A stretch of 64,000 nucleotides of DNA, taken from JAVBQG01 sp031549185. GTDB taxonomy: Bacteria; Synergistota; Synergistia; Synergistales; Synergistaceae. Of the stretch, positions 36,529-45,836 are shown in pieces (the first letter of the stretch is position 1; the number at the start of each line of letters is the position of its first letter). The notes below the pieces were generated by a model. That model was not told the origin of the DNA and made no database searches. It saw nothing but the letters and a program-made list of their open reading frames with translations. The stretch lies in the NCBI GenBank assembly GCA_031549185.1, contig JAVBQG010000013.1:1-64000 (forward strand). The letters are read 5' to 3'. Made by a program: the position numbers and the translations under genes.

Positions 36529-37373
36529 TGGTGCGCCTGATCGACTCAACCGGGAGAGGCGGGAAAAAGAGGAGGGTCGCCGTCGTCAGAGGGGGAGGAG
36601 ACCTCGCCACGGGCGTGATCTATCGTCTCTGGCGCGCGGGCTTCGCCGTACTCTGCCTCGAGGTTGCTCGCCCGTTGGTCGTTCGCCGTCCGGTCTCGGT
36701 TGCGCAGGCCGTTTTCGACGGCGAACATACGATAGAAGAGATGAAGGCGGTCCTGATCGATTCGCCGGAGCAATTTCCGGCTACTGCCGCAAAGGGAGCC
36801 GTCTCGGTCCTGATCGATCCGGATGCCGCCTGTATCGGCCGAATCGAGCCGGATCTGCTCGTCGATGCGATCATGGCAAAGCGCAACACGGGAACGCATA
36901 GAGGGATGGCGCGGCTCGCCCTCGCGATCGGCCCCGGTTTTCGAGCGCCCGACGAAGTGCACGGCGTGGTCGAGACCAAACGGGGACACTTTCTCGGGCG
37001 CCTGATCACGAACGGCGAACCGGCGCCGAACACGGGCATTCCCGGAATGGAGATGGGTTACACCATCGAACGGCTTTTGCGCGCCCCCGCGAACGGAAGG
37101 GTCGAGCCCGTGCGCCGGATTGGCGACCACGTCGCCGCCGGGCATCTGATCGCCACGGTAGGCGAGGCCGAGGTACGCGCGCGGATTCCCGGCGTTCTGC
37201 GAGGTTTGATTCACCCCTCGGTCGAGGTCACGGCCGGCCTCAAGATCGGCGACGTCGACCCGCGCAACGAACCGTCGCACTGCTTCACCATCACGGACAA
37301 GGCTCTTGCGATCGCAGGGGGCATTCTGGAGGGCGTCATGTCGATCGAAATCCCGGAAGATGACCGAACGTAA
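36528..37373 (+). CDS. yqeB: Selenium-dependent molybdenum hydroxylase maturation protein YqeB
   Basis: A 281-residue member of the EF2563/YqeB family. The N-terminal VAVVRGGGDLATGVIYRLWR looks like a Rossmann nucleotide site. AIMAKRNTGTHRGMA, GPGFRAPDEVHGVVET and RAPANGRVEPVRRIGDHV follow. The family is genetically linked to selenium-dependent xanthine/purine hydroxylases with labile selenium. It overlaps the DUF3006 gene and yqeC, making a tight yqeB-yqeC-mocA operon. The hydroxylase itself is not in the window. Confidence 0.88.
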   Translation: MVRLIDSTGRGGKKRRVAVVRGGGDLATGVIYRLWRAGFAVLCLEVARPLVVRRPVSVAQAVFDGEHTIEEMKAVLIDSPEQFPATAAKGAVSVLIDPDAACIGRIEPDLLVDAIMAKRNTGTHRGMARLALAIGPGFRAPDEVHGVVETKRGHFLGRLITNGEPAPNTGIPGMEMGYTIERLLRAPANGRVEPVRRIGDHVAAGHLIATVGEAEVRARIPGVLRGLIHPSVEVTAGLKIGDVDPRNEPSHCFTITDKALAIAGGILEGVMSIEIPEDDRT

Positions 37374-38166
37374 CGCACCGCCGCAGGGTTCCGTCTCCTT
37401 TGTCGCGGACATGCTCGGTGAGCGCGAGTTGATCGTTCTCACCGGAGGCGGCGGCAAGACGTCGCTGCTGTTCGCCCTGGCGCATTGTTTGCAGCGCGAA
37501 GCGAGCGTCGTCACGACGACCACGACGCACATCTGCCGCCCGCGCCCGGAGGAGACGAGTCACGTCCTTCTGGGGGTGGCGCGATGGGACGAGTGGCGTT
37601 CGGCTCTTTCGATAGAAGGCCATATCACGATTGCCGAGTCCGAAAACGGCGACAAGCTTCGCGGTTTTCCGCCGGAGGTTGTCGACGAAATGTATCGAAG
37701 GAAGCTCGCGCGTTATCTCGTCGTCGAGGCGGACGGCGCGAAACGGATGCCCTTCAAGGCCTACGAGGAGTATGAACCGGTTCTGCCGCGGGCCGCGACG
37801 CTCCATATCGTCGTAATCGGAGTCGAACCTTTTCTGTACCCCATTGTGGAGGAAAATACTTTTCGACTTCACCTGCTCGCGCGACGTCACGGAATCGAGC
37901 CGGGGGAACGCGTCTTGCCGGAGAGGGTTGCGGATATCCTGGACGACCCGCGCGAGTACATGAAAGAAGCCCATCCGAAGACGCGGCGGATCCTGCTGGT
38001 CAACAAGTGCGATATGGTCGGTGCAGGGGGGATTGCCTCCATTCGCGACGTGCTGTCGGCACGGTTGAGGTTCTACGACCTCGTTCTGTTCGCCTCGCTG
38101 CGCGAAAATATTCTGTACGATTGCGTCAGGATCGACAGGGCGCGCGGAGACGTTTTGCGTTCATGA
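37360..38166 (+). CDS. yqeC: Selenium-dependent hydroxylase accessory protein YqeC
   Basis: A 268-residue P-loop protein. LTGGGGKTSLLFALA is the nucleotide-binding loop, then TTTTTHICRP, VVEADGAKRMPFKAYEEYEPV and LLVNKCDM. These are hallmarks of YqeC in the same maturation system as YqeB. ATG 37360 overlaps yqeB by 14 nt; the stop overlaps mocA (ATGA). Confidence 0.88.
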   Translation: MTERNAPPQGSVSFVADMLGERELIVLTGGGGKTSLLFALAHCLQREASVVTTTTTHICRPRPEETSHVLLGVARWDEWRSALSIEGHITIAESENGDKLRGFPPEVVDEMYRRKLARYLVVEADGAKRMPFKAYEEYEPVLPRAATLHIVVIGVEPFLYPIVEENTFRLHLLARRHGIEPGERVLPERVADILDDPREYMKEAHPKTRRILLVNKCDMVGAGGIASIRDVLSARLRFYDLVLFASLRENILYDCVRIDRARGDVLRS

Positions 38167-38744
38167 AGGCCGTCATACTGGCTGCGGGGCTCTCCCGCCG
38201 CATGAAGACGCAGAAACTCCTGCTGCCGTTCGGTCGCGGTACGGTCCTCTCCACGGTGGTATATAATGTGCTCGGAGCCGGGTTCGACGGGATCGTTCTC
38301 GTCGTGTCGAGGGATACGAAGGGCATTGGAGCATCCCTCTCTCCACAGCTGACCGAGGTCGTGAATGAATCGCCGGAACAGGGGCAGGCCAGCTCGCTCA
38401 AACTCGGCGTTGCCGCGGTGGGTGACGACGACTTCTGTATGATGCTGGCGGACGTGCCGCTGGTCACTTCGAGGGAAATTCTTCGGCACCGCGCGCTTTT
38501 CACCGCGCGCGACGCGAAAAAATATACAGCCCTCGTACCCCGCCGCGATGGTCGTCTGGGGCACCCCTCCTTCTTCGCCGCGCGCTGGCGCGAGCGGTTT
38601 CTCGATGCGGAGGGGGACGTCGGCGGCCGCGGGGTGCTTATGGCTTATGGCGGCGAAATCCTGTACGTCGAAGGCGAGGAAAGCTTTTTCGTCGACATCG
38701 ACACGCCGGAGGAGTACGGACAGATCACCGCCGAACGGTTATAA
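38163..38744 (+). CDS. mocA: MocA-type molybdenum cofactor cytidylyltransferase
   Basis: A 193-residue nucleotidyltransferase. LAAGLSRRMKTQKLLLPFG is the NTP-binding signature, followed by SPEQGQASSLKLGV, MMLADVPLV and GRLGHPSFF. It transfers CMP onto molybdopterin for xanthine-dehydrogenase-class enzymes, fitting the yqeB-yqeC neighbours. It begins at ATG 38163 within the yqeC stop. Confidence 0.88.
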   Translation: MKAVILAAGLSRRMKTQKLLLPFGRGTVLSTVVYNVLGAGFDGIVLVVSRDTKGIGASLSPQLTEVVNESPEQGQASSLKLGVAAVGDDDFCMMLADVPLVTSREILRHRALFTARDAKKYTALVPRRDGRLGHPSFFAARWRERFLDAEGDVGGRGVLMAYGGEILYVEGEESFFVDIDTPEEYGQITAERL

Positions 38745-38782
38745 TGTTGCGGGAAGGTTTTCATGATGGAGGATGCGGATCG

Positions 38783-39421
38783 ATGTTCGTCGTTCTGGAG
38801 GGTATCGACGGCTGTGGCAAGACGACGCAGGCCGATAACATAGAGAGCTGGCTCTCGGCGTCCCTGGGGGCGGAGAGAGTCGTGCGGACGCGCGAACCGG
38901 GAGGCTGGGTCGGCGGCGACGCTCTGCGGAAGCTTGTTTTGCATCACGATTTCGAAAATCCGTGGAGCGAGTGGTTTCTCTTCATGCTCGACCGTTGCGA
39001 ACACGTTGCGAGGGTGATCGTCCCGGCGTTGAGCGCCGATAAGGTCGTCCTCTCCGATCGATACAACCCCTCGACGATCGCCTATCAGATTCTTTCCAAC
39101 GAAAGGATCCCGCAGGAGACGGCGGAGCATGTCATGAGGACCGCCTCCCTGATCGGATTGCCGAAGCCGGACATTGTTCTTCTGTTGGACGTAAGCGTGA
39201 AGAACGCGCAGGATCGACTCGGTTCGCGCGCGAAGCGCGACAACTTCGACGCGAGAGGCAACGCGTACTTCGAACGGGTGCGGAACGGCTACGAGACGTT
39301 GCTGCGGACGGAGGGTTCGGATGGCTCGTGGATCCGGATCGACGCGAACAGCGCGCCCGAGGAAGTCTTCGAAGCGATAAAATCGACGCTCGCCGTCAGA
39401 CTTGGGGTGCCCGCCACATGA
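38783..39421 (+). CDS. tmk: Thymidylate kinase
   Basis: A 212-residue kinase making dTDP from dTMP. The P-loop is EGIDGCGKTTQ, then TREPGG, and the DR(Y) motif SDRYNPSTIAYQ. The LID-like segment is in GSRAKRDNFD. ATG 38783 has GGAGG about 10 nt upstream and starts at the expected MFVVLEG. It opens the tmk-yaaR-holB-ricT order known from Bacillus. Confidence 0.95.
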   Translation: MFVVLEGIDGCGKTTQADNIESWLSASLGAERVVRTREPGGWVGGDALRKLVLHHDFENPWSEWFLFMLDRCEHVARVIVPALSADKVVLSDRYNPSTIAYQILSNERIPQETAEHVMRTASLIGLPKPDIVLLLDVSVKNAQDRLGSRAKRDNFDARGNAYFERVRNGYETLLRTEGSDGSWIRIDANSAPEEVFEAIKSTLAVRLGVPAT

Positions 39422-39867
39422 GCATGAAGGTCTCGAACGCGGCGAAGCACAAGACGGACGGCGCCGCGCCATTCGCGGGAGGAGCCAAGGGAAACGCCGG
39501 CTCCTCGGTCGGCAGGATCTCGGCGGTACCAGAGACCTTCGCCGAGGTCGTGGAGGACCTCGAAGCGCGCCAGCTCCTCGATGAGCTGGACGCCATCGGG
39601 ACGCAGCTCTCGCGTTTCCCGACGGGCGTGCTGCTGGGCAGGTACAGAGAGCTCGTGCGGATGGCGCTTGAGCGGGTACGCAACAACATGCAGATGAGGC
39701 GCGAGTTCAAGTGGAGACGCACGGAACGAGCGATGTACATCATCATAGAGCGTGCGGAGGGCGCGCTGGACGAAATGGACGACGCGCTGTTGCGAGAGGG
39801 AGAGCGAACCCGCCTTCTCTCTCTGATGGACGAGATCAAGGGATGCTTGATTTCACTGCTCTTTTGA
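39418..39867 (+). CDS. yaaR: YaaR family protein (DUF327)
   Basis: A 149-residue protein with a disordered Gly/Ala/Lys-rich start and a helical C-terminal domain (FAEVVEDLEARQLLDELDAI; LLGRYRELVRMALERV). Both sequence and position between tmk and holB match YaaR of Firmicutes; function is unknown. ATG 39418 overlaps the tmk stop; ATG 39424 is possible. It overlaps holB by 25 nt. Confidence 0.85.
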   Translation: MSMKVSNAAKHKTDGAAPFAGGAKGNAGSSVGRISAVPETFAEVVEDLEARQLLDELDAIGTQLSRFPTGVLLGRYRELVRMALERVRNNMQMRREFKWRRTERAMYIIIERAEGALDEMDDALLREGERTRLLSLMDEIKGCLISLLF

Positions 39868-40622
39868 AGGAGATGGACGAATGGCGGGAGCTCTCGCAAG
39901 GCTTCTCGCGGGGGAGGACGCCGCAATCGCTGCTTGCCGTGTTGCCCGCTGTTTTTGCGAGGACGTTTGTGGATTGTTACGCGCGCCAACTGCTCTGCCG
40001 GTCCGGGACCGGCGAGGACGGTTGCGATTCGTGCAGGGCGTGGACGGAGGACGGACACCCCGATCTTGTGATTGCGGGTACGTGGGGTAAGGCGCCCGGG
40101 ATCGAGGATTGCCTGCCTCTGAGCGGACAGCTCTCGCTGCACCCGGTTCTGGCGCCGTACAGGCTTGCAGTCGTCTCGGAGGCGGACGCGTTGTCTCTGC
40201 CGGCTGCAAACAGCCTGCTGAAGCTCACGGAGGAGCCGCCGCCAGCCGGCCGGGTCCTCTTTCTGGCGGAGCAGGACAATCTGATACCGACCATCAGAAG
40301 CAGGGTATGGACGATTCGCTTTCGGCCGGATCAAAGTGCTGCGGCGCCGTGCGCCGCTCCGCCGTTCTCGGCGGACGAGTGGGGCAGATGGTTTGAAGGC
40401 ACGAGGAAAAAAACGGTAGAGGAGATCGCTCTCGACGCAGAGGGCTGGATCGCCTGGTTTGCGGAAGAAGGGCGTTGGGAGATGGCAGCATCTTTGAAAA
40501 ACGCGCTCTTTCTGGCGCAAAAACGACATTTGCCGATCGCGATGGTTCAGGACGCGCTTTTTGTGCTCCTGAGGGAGGGAATAAAGGGTGAACAACTATT
40601 TGGCGACCTACGGGAAGCCTAG
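39843..40622 (+). CDS. holB: DNA polymerase III, delta' subunit
   Basis: A 259-residue clamp-loader subunit. Homology includes four Cys of a zinc-like module (about residues 46-67, CDSCRAW), VVSEADALSLPAANSLLKLTEEPP and LIPTIRSR (the SRC motif reads SRV). The usual N-terminal Walker A is missing, as the protein is short at the N-terminus. It is identified by sequence plus synteny between yaaR and ricT. It overlaps ricT by 35 nt. Confidence 0.85.
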   Translation: MLDFTALLKEMDEWRELSQGFSRGRTPQSLLAVLPAVFARTFVDCYARQLLCRSGTGEDGCDSCRAWTEDGHPDLVIAGTWGKAPGIEDCLPLSGQLSLHPVLAPYRLAVVSEADALSLPAANSLLKLTEEPPPAGRVLFLAEQDNLIPTIRSRVWTIRFRPDQSAAAPCAAPPFSADEWGRWFEGTRKKTVEEIALDAEGWIAWFAEEGRWEMAASLKNALFLAQKRHLPIAMVQDALFVLLREGIKGEQLFGDLREA

Positions 40623-41976
40623 ATTTCTGGGGATCGTCCCGTTAAACGACGAAACCTACGCCGAAATAACGCGGGAAAAAGGGCTGGCGGTCGTCTACTC
40701 CCATCGGGGCGAGGAGATTGCCGAGGTCGTGGGGTTGCTTGACGATGGACAGGAGAGGGAATACCGCAGTCTGCGAACGATCTCCGAACACGGCGAGGGT
40801 CCCGTGCGCGGGGGCGACCCGGTCGTGACGGACCTGACGTTCGACCGGATCCCCGCGGAGGAAGACCTGACAGCACAGGAGGAACACGCCCTCTCCGAGG
40901 ACGAGGTTCTGCACATCGCCCATGAGCTTGTGGAGTGGCACAAACTGCCGATCAAGCTGGTCGACGCGGAGTTTTTGCTGGATGAAAAGAAACTTTTCTT
41001 CTACTTCACATCGGATCAGCGCGTCGATTTCCGCACGCTGGTGAAGGACCTTGCGCGCCGGTTCAAGATCCGCATCGAACTGCGGCAGATGGGCGTGAGG
41101 GACGAGGCGCGCATCATCAAGGGGCTGTCGTCCTGTGGTTTGCCCTGCTGCTGTAGCTACTGGCTCAATCAGTTCGCACCGATCGGTATCCGTATGGTGA
41201 AGGAGCAGAACATTGCGCTCAATCCGGCGAAGATATCCGGTATCTGCGGGCGTCTCATGTGCTGTATGGCGTTCGAGCACAAGGTTTACAAGGAACTGTG
41301 GGACGGCCTGCCGAGTCCGGGGAGCAAAATCAAGACGCCGGGTGGAAATTACATCGTTCTCTCGATCGATGTGGCGAAGGAGGCGCTTCGCTGCCATCGC
41401 CCGACGGGAGGGGATATTCTGGTCCCCATCAAACTCTTCGGCGAGTTCAAGCAGGCCGTCATGGCCGGCGGGGAGTGGGAGCCTCCGCTGCCGGAGGAGC
41501 CGGAGGCCGTTCAATGCAAGAGCGCTTCCTGCGTGGGGTGCCAGAACAAGTGTGAAAACCGCAGTCCCAAGCTGCGTTTCGCGAGGGCGACGCTCAAGCG
41601 CGGTGAGGAGCCGGAACGGGAGGCAACGCAGACCGAGGCGTCCTCAGAGGAGAAACCAGCGCATAAGCGTCCGCGCAGGCGAGGCCGGCGAGGCGGCCGA
41701 GGAAACCGCCCCGAGGGCCAGCCGCCAGTGGCAGGTGTGGAGAAAAAACCGCACGAGGGGCAGGATAAGGGAAAAAAGAAGCAGGGACCGAAACCGCCCA
41801 GGCCGCAGCAGCAGGCCTCGCAGAACGCCTCCGAACCTCGGGAGGGCGGACAGCGTGAACATATCAAAGGAACCGAGCAGGGCGAAGCGGGAGAGCAGAA
41901 GCCGCCGAGGCGTCCCAGACGCCGGCGCAGACGTCCGAAACACCCGGACGCCGGTGCGCCCGAGATCACGGAATAG
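40588..41976 (+). CDS. ricT: RicT/YaaT (PSP1-domain protein) with long basic tail
   Basis: A 462-residue protein. The PSP1 domain covers about residues 70-290. Conserved Cys motifs SSCGLPCCCSYWL and SGICGRLMCCM match the RicT Fe-S-binding Cys of Bacillus, where the RicAFT complex acts in RNA processing and development. A third Cys cluster (CKSASCVGCQNKCENR) lies at about 310. The last 120 residues are Lys/Arg/Pro-rich (KRPRRRGRRGGRGNRPEG) and low in complexity, possibly RNA-binding. GTG 40588 has GAGGGAGGG upstream inside holB. Confidence 0.92.
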   Translation: MNNYLATYGKPRFLGIVPLNDETYAEITREKGLAVVYSHRGEEIAEVVGLLDDGQEREYRSLRTISEHGEGPVRGGDPVVTDLTFDRIPAEEDLTAQEEHALSEDEVLHIAHELVEWHKLPIKLVDAEFLLDEKKLFFYFTSDQRVDFRTLVKDLARRFKIRIELRQMGVRDEARIIKGLSSCGLPCCCSYWLNQFAPIGIRMVKEQNIALNPAKISGICGRLMCCMAFEHKVYKELWDGLPSPGSKIKTPGGNYIVLSIDVAKEALRCHRPTGGDILVPIKLFGEFKQAVMAGGEWEPPLPEEPEAVQCKSASCVGCQNKCENRSPKLRFARATLKRGEEPEREATQTEASSEEKPAHKRPRRRGRRGGRGNRPEGQPPVAGVEKKPHEGQDKGKKKQGPKPPRPQQQASQNASEPREGGQREHIKGTEQGEAGEQKPPRRPRRRRRRPKHPDAGAPEITE

Positions 41977-41991
41977 CAGGGGGAATTGACG

Positions 41992-42954
41992 ATGGGCCTT
42001 TGGGATGGCCTGGTATCGAAGGTTAAAAACGTCACGAATAAATGGTCTCAGGGTGTGTCCAACCTTTTTTCGGACAGCCCACTCACGGATGAGTTCTGGG
42101 AGGAGCTGGAGGAAAAATTGTTGCTCGGAGACGTCGGCATCGAGACGACGGAATCCCTGGTCGCGGATCTCAGACAGGTCTCCGTGGATAAACGAATCGC
42201 ACATACGATCGAGCTCAAGTCCGCTTTCGCGGATCTCCTGGTCTCGCGCCTGGAGGAGATTCCGAACATGGGCGCTCCGCTCGACGTTTCCGCGGCGCCA
42301 TCCGTCGTCCTGCTTGTGGGGGTGAACGGCAGTGGCAAGACGACCACCGCCGGCAAGCTCGCTTCGTATTTCTTGCGCGAAGGACGCAGTGTGATTCTGG
42401 CTGCGGCGGACACGTACCGGGCTGCCGCGATTGAGCAGCTCAAGGCGTGGGGGGAACGGGCCGGCGTTCGCGTCGTCGCCTCCACCCACGGCAGCGACTC
42501 CGCGGCGCTCGTCTTCGACGCCATACAGGCCGCGAAGGCCTCCGGGACGAACGTCGTTCTGGTGGATACGGCCGGACGCCTGCACACGAAGGTCAACCTG
42601 ATGGACGAGCTGGCGAAGGTGCAGCGCGTCGTGGGCCGCGAGATCGAGGGCGGTCCGGCGGAGGCGCTGCTCGTGCTCGACGCGGTGATGGGGCAGAACG
42701 GGTTCGCGCAGGCGGAGGTGTTCGGGAAGGCGGTGCCTCTGTCCGGCGTAATCCTCACGAAGTTCGACAATTCCGCCAAGGGCGGCATCGCTCTCAGCAT
42801 CGCGCAGAAGTTGCGCCTGCCGATCCGCTATGTCGGCCTCGGTGAAGGGATCGACGATCTGGAGCTTTTCAACCCGAGGGCCTTCGTCGAGGCGTTGCTC
42901 GGAGTGGAGACCGGGGAGATCGCGAACGCGGGGGAAGACAATGACGTCGATTAG
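41992..42954 (+). CDS. ftsY: Signal recognition particle receptor FtsY
   Basis: A 320-residue SRP-family GTPase delivering ribosomes to the inner membrane. G1 is GVNGSGKTTTAGKLA, then DTYRAAAIEQL, DTAGRLHTK and GQNGFAQA. The G4 region reads TKFDNSAKGG instead of the usual TKLDGTAKGG. The acidic N-terminal A domain is absent, leaving the NG core. ATG 41992 has AGGGGGA 7 nt upstream; TTG 41986 is rejected. It overlaps the next gene by 14 nt. Confidence 0.95.
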   Translation: MGLWDGLVSKVKNVTNKWSQGVSNLFSDSPLTDEFWEELEEKLLLGDVGIETTESLVADLRQVSVDKRIAHTIELKSAFADLLVSRLEEIPNMGAPLDVSAAPSVVLLVGVNGSGKTTTAGKLASYFLREGRSVILAAADTYRAAAIEQLKAWGERAGVRVVASTHGSDSAALVFDAIQAAKASGTNVVLVDTAGRLHTKVNLMDELAKVQRVVGREIEGGPAEALLVLDAVMGQNGFAQAEVFGKAVPLSGVILTKFDNSAKGGIALSIAQKLRLPIRYVGLGEGIDDLELFNPRAFVEALLGVETGEIANAGEDNDVD

Positions 42955-43816
42955 CGTCGCCGTGAAAAGCGACATGTTGTCCGCGGCCTCCACAGTACAG
43001 GAGGTCCTGCGCGCCATGTACCTGTACAGCGCCGACTACATTCTGGTCGTCGTCGGCAGGAAAGAACGCCTGTTGCATAAGGATCAGCTCGTTGCGCTCC
43101 TGGAACAGGGGCGGGAGAGCGTTACGCTGAGCGAGCTTCAATCGGCAGAGTTGAGGGATCCCCTCTCGGCGAAAATGCAGATGGAGGAGATTCCGCAAAA
43201 CATGCCGCTCCTGCTCTTCGCCCAGGGCGAACTCTCCCGGACTACTTTCGAGGAATACCGGGAGCAGAAGATCATGGAGACGACCGCGCGGCTGCCCGAA
43301 TGGTGGGACGTGCCCTTGCCTCTCCTGTATGTCAGAGACGACAGCCTTTCCCTCAACAGCGCGGCGCTTGCGCTGATCCCCGGAGGGGCGAAGGCCATTG
43401 CGGGTCAGGTCGACAAACTCCTCTCGGAGAGGCTCATTACGCTGCGTGAGAAGAAAATGGATCGGACACTGACGCTTACGCCCCTCTCCGACGAAGTTTT
43501 CTTTCTGGAGGATATTTCCGGCGATTTCGAGATGGCCGAGGACCTGGTCTGGTGGGCGGCGGTCGGGCGGGCCTTCGTGCGCAGGATGGAGGGGAATGGC
43601 CTCGCCGTTTGCCGGCTCTCTCCATACGAAAACGCGCCGGAGAACGCGGCAGAGATCATCCCTTGCTCCTGGGAGGGCGAGCTGATGGGCAAGCTGGCGC
43701 TTGTTCTGCCGGCTGAAGGCGAGGAGGAACCCGCTTCCGCAGAAGGCGCGCAAACGCATGCAGGAGCGGAGGAGAAGCGTGCCGCGAAGCGAACGAAGCG
43801 GCAGAAGACGGCATAA
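42941..43816 (+). CDS. Hypothetical protein with CBS-like and PAS-like segments
   Basis: A 291-residue soluble protein beginning inside ftsY. Residues about 15-60 (TVQEVLRAMYLYSADYILVV) look like a CBS half-repeat. Residues about 135-220 (LLYVRDDSLSLNSAALALI; VFFLEDISGDFEMAEDL) look like a PAS fold. The end is Lys/Arg-rich. These are impressions by eye, not profile matches. No output domain is seen. A signalling role is only a guess. Confidence 0.6.
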   Translation: MTSISVAVKSDMLSAASTVQEVLRAMYLYSADYILVVVGRKERLLHKDQLVALLEQGRESVTLSELQSAELRDPLSAKMQMEEIPQNMPLLLFAQGELSRTTFEEYREQKIMETTARLPEWWDVPLPLLYVRDDSLSLNSAALALIPGGAKAIAGQVDKLLSERLITLREKKMDRTLTLTPLSDEVFFLEDISGDFEMAEDLVWWAAVGRAFVRRMEGNGLAVCRLSPYENAPENAAEIIPCSWEGELMGKLALVLPAEGEEEPASAEGAQTHAGAEEKRAAKRTKRQKTA

Positions 43817-43863
43817 GCGCTCGGCAAACGAAGGACGCCGAACGTGTTTCCTGGGAATATCTT

Positions 43864-44397
43864 ATGAAAGCGGTCAAAATCATTGTGGGACTTTTGTATC
43901 CGGCCGACCTGCAGGAGTTGCGAGACTGGACGCGCGGCAGGCTCTCCGCGTCCTTCGGAGAGATCGAGCGGGAGAGCGCATCCTATCCGTTCGATTTCAC
44001 GGATTATTATCGCGACATCGCCGCCTCCCTGCTGCGCTGTTTTTTTTCGTTCAGGGGACTCAGGCACCCGGAGGGGCTCGTCGACTGGAAACGAGCGGCC
44101 ATCGACCTCGAACGGGAGAGCCAGAAAAGAGAAAATGCCTGCAGTAGGCGCGTCAACGTCGACCCCGGATATCTCGACGGGGCGAGGATCGTCCTCGCCT
44201 CCACGAAGGACAACGCGCAGCGGATCTATCTCAGGGACGGCATTTACGCGGAGGTTACAATCTGCCATAGAAAGAGCGGTTGGGAAAAATTTTCGTACAC
44301 CTTTCCCGATTTCAAGAGCGGGCGTTACGACGCCTTTTGGGATGTCGTCCGCGCAGACTGGCAGCGAGACAGGAAAAATTTGAAGAGCGCCGATTGA
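43864..44397 (+). CDS. DUF4416 family protein
   Basis: A 177-residue protein matching DUF4416 in the core RRVNVDPGYLDGARIVLAST, KDNAQRIYLRDGIYAEVT and YTFPDFKSGRY. The family is common in Deltaproteobacteria, Aquificae and Synergistetes, without known function. It lies 47 nt after the CBS/PAS-like gene and 53 nt before purB. Confidence 0.8.
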   Translation: MKAVKIIVGLLYPADLQELRDWTRGRLSASFGEIERESASYPFDFTDYYRDIAASLLRCFFSFRGLRHPEGLVDWKRAAIDLERESQKRENACSRRVNVDPGYLDGARIVLASTKDNAQRIYLRDGIYAEVTICHRKSGWEKFSYTFPDFKSGRYDAFWDVVRADWQRDRKNLKSAD

Positions 44398-44450
44398 ATC
44401 GTTTGATTACGACAAATCGGATTTTTCTTTATATAAGGAGGACGTGGACG

Positions 44451-45785
44451 GTGATCGACAAATACACCACCCCGGAGATGACAAAGATCTGGTCGGACGA
44501 AAATAGATTTGCCAAGTGGCTGGAGGTCGAGTTGGCCGCCTGTCGCGCCTGGGCCGAGGACGGCGCGATTCCCCGGGCGGACCTCGACGCCATTCTCGAG
44601 CGGGCGTCCTTCGACGTGGCGCGCATCGCGGAGATCGAGGCGGTCACACAGCACGACGTCATCGCGTTCGTCAGCTCGGTGGCGGAGAAAGTCGGTCCCT
44701 CGGGGCGCTTCGTTCATCTGGGGCTCACCAGCAGCGACGTGATCGACACGGCGGCATCGTTGTTGCTCTCGTCGGCGCTGGACGTCGTTTTGAAGGCGCT
44801 GGACGAATTGAAGGCGGCTCTCGCGCGCAGGGCGTGGCAATACAGATACACGCCGACGGCGGGGCGTTCGCACGGCGTTCACGCCGAGCCGACGAGCTTC
44901 GGCTTGAAGCTGCTCGGCTTCGTCTCCGAGCTCGAGCGCGACAGCGAGCGGCTCGCGGCGACGAGAGGGCATATTCGCGTCGGCAAGCTCTCGGGCGCCG
45001 TGGGGACATATGCGAACTGCCCGCCGCATATCGAAGCGAGGGTCTGCGAAATGCTGGCGCTGAAGCGCGACGCCGTTTCGACGCAGATCGTCCAGCGCGA
45101 CCGCCACGCGCGCGTGATGACGGATCTAGCAATCTACGGCGGGGGACTCGAGCGGCTGGCGCTCGAAATCCGGCACCTCCAGCGTACGGAGGTCATGGAA
45201 GCGCAGGAGCCGTTCGGCAAGGGGCAGAAGGGTTCGTCCGCCATGCCCCACAAGAAGAACCCGATCCTCTCGGAGCGGGTCTGCGGCATGGCGCGTCTGC
45301 TGCGCGGCTACGCGCAGTCGTCGCTGGAGAACATCGCTCTGTGGCACGAGCGCGATATCAGCCACTCGTCCGTCGAGAGAGTCATCTGGCCGGACGCGTT
45401 TCATCTTGCGCATTATATGACGAATATCATGAAGCGCATCGTGGAAGGGCTTGTGGTGGATGAAACGCAAGTACAAAAGAATTTGGATAGAACGAAGGGA
45501 CTTCTCTTCAGTGGCAGAGTTTTGCTCGCTCTGGTAGAATGGGGCTTGAGCAGGGAGGAGGCTTACGCCATCGTTCAGCAGAACGCGATGCGCTGCTGGG
45601 AGTCGGCCGCCGGGGGGGATTCCTCCGAGTCGCTCCTCTCGCTTCTGGCCTCGGATCCGCGCCTTGCGGGTTTTGAAAAGGAGAAACTCGAAGAGTTATT
45701 CGATATCGATTTTTATCTGCGATATGTCGACGAAATCTTCGCCCGCTTCGAGATTTTCAACGGATGTAAAGAGTCTGGCAGGTAA
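44451..45785 (+). CDS. purB: Adenylosuccinate lyase
   Basis: A 444-residue fumarase/aspartase-family enzyme acting twice in purine synthesis. The signature [12 protein letters not shown] is present, with the catalytic His/Ser region TSSDVIDTA and [17 protein letters not shown] lies 9 nt before GTG 44451. The frame is open upstream into the DUF4416 gene but homology starts here. glpX follows after 51 nt. Confidence 0.96.
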   Translation: MIDKYTTPEMTKIWSDENRFAKWLEVELAACRAWAEDGAIPRADLDAILERASFDVARIAEIEAVTQHDVIAFVSSVAEKVGPSGRFVHLGLTSSDVIDTAASLLLSSALDVVLKALDELKAALARRAWQYRYTPTAGRSHGVHAEPTSFGLKLLGFVSELERDSERLAATRGHIRVGKLSGAVGTYANCPPHIEARVCEMLALKRDAVSTQIVQRDRHARVMTDLAIYGGGLERLALEIRHLQRTEVMEAQEPFGKGQKGSSAMPHKKNPILSERVCGMARLLRGYAQSSLENIALWHERDISHSSVERVIWPDAFHLAHYMTNIMKRIVEGLVVDETQVQKNLDRTKGLLFSGRVLLALVEWGLSREEAYAIVQQNAMRCWESAAGGDSSESLLSLLASDPRLAGFEKEKLEELFDIDFYLRYVDEIFARFEIFNGCKESGR

Positions 45786-45836
45786 GTCGGCCTGAGTTTT
45801 TCGTGCAACATACAAAATTCTGTAGGAGGTGGCGAT

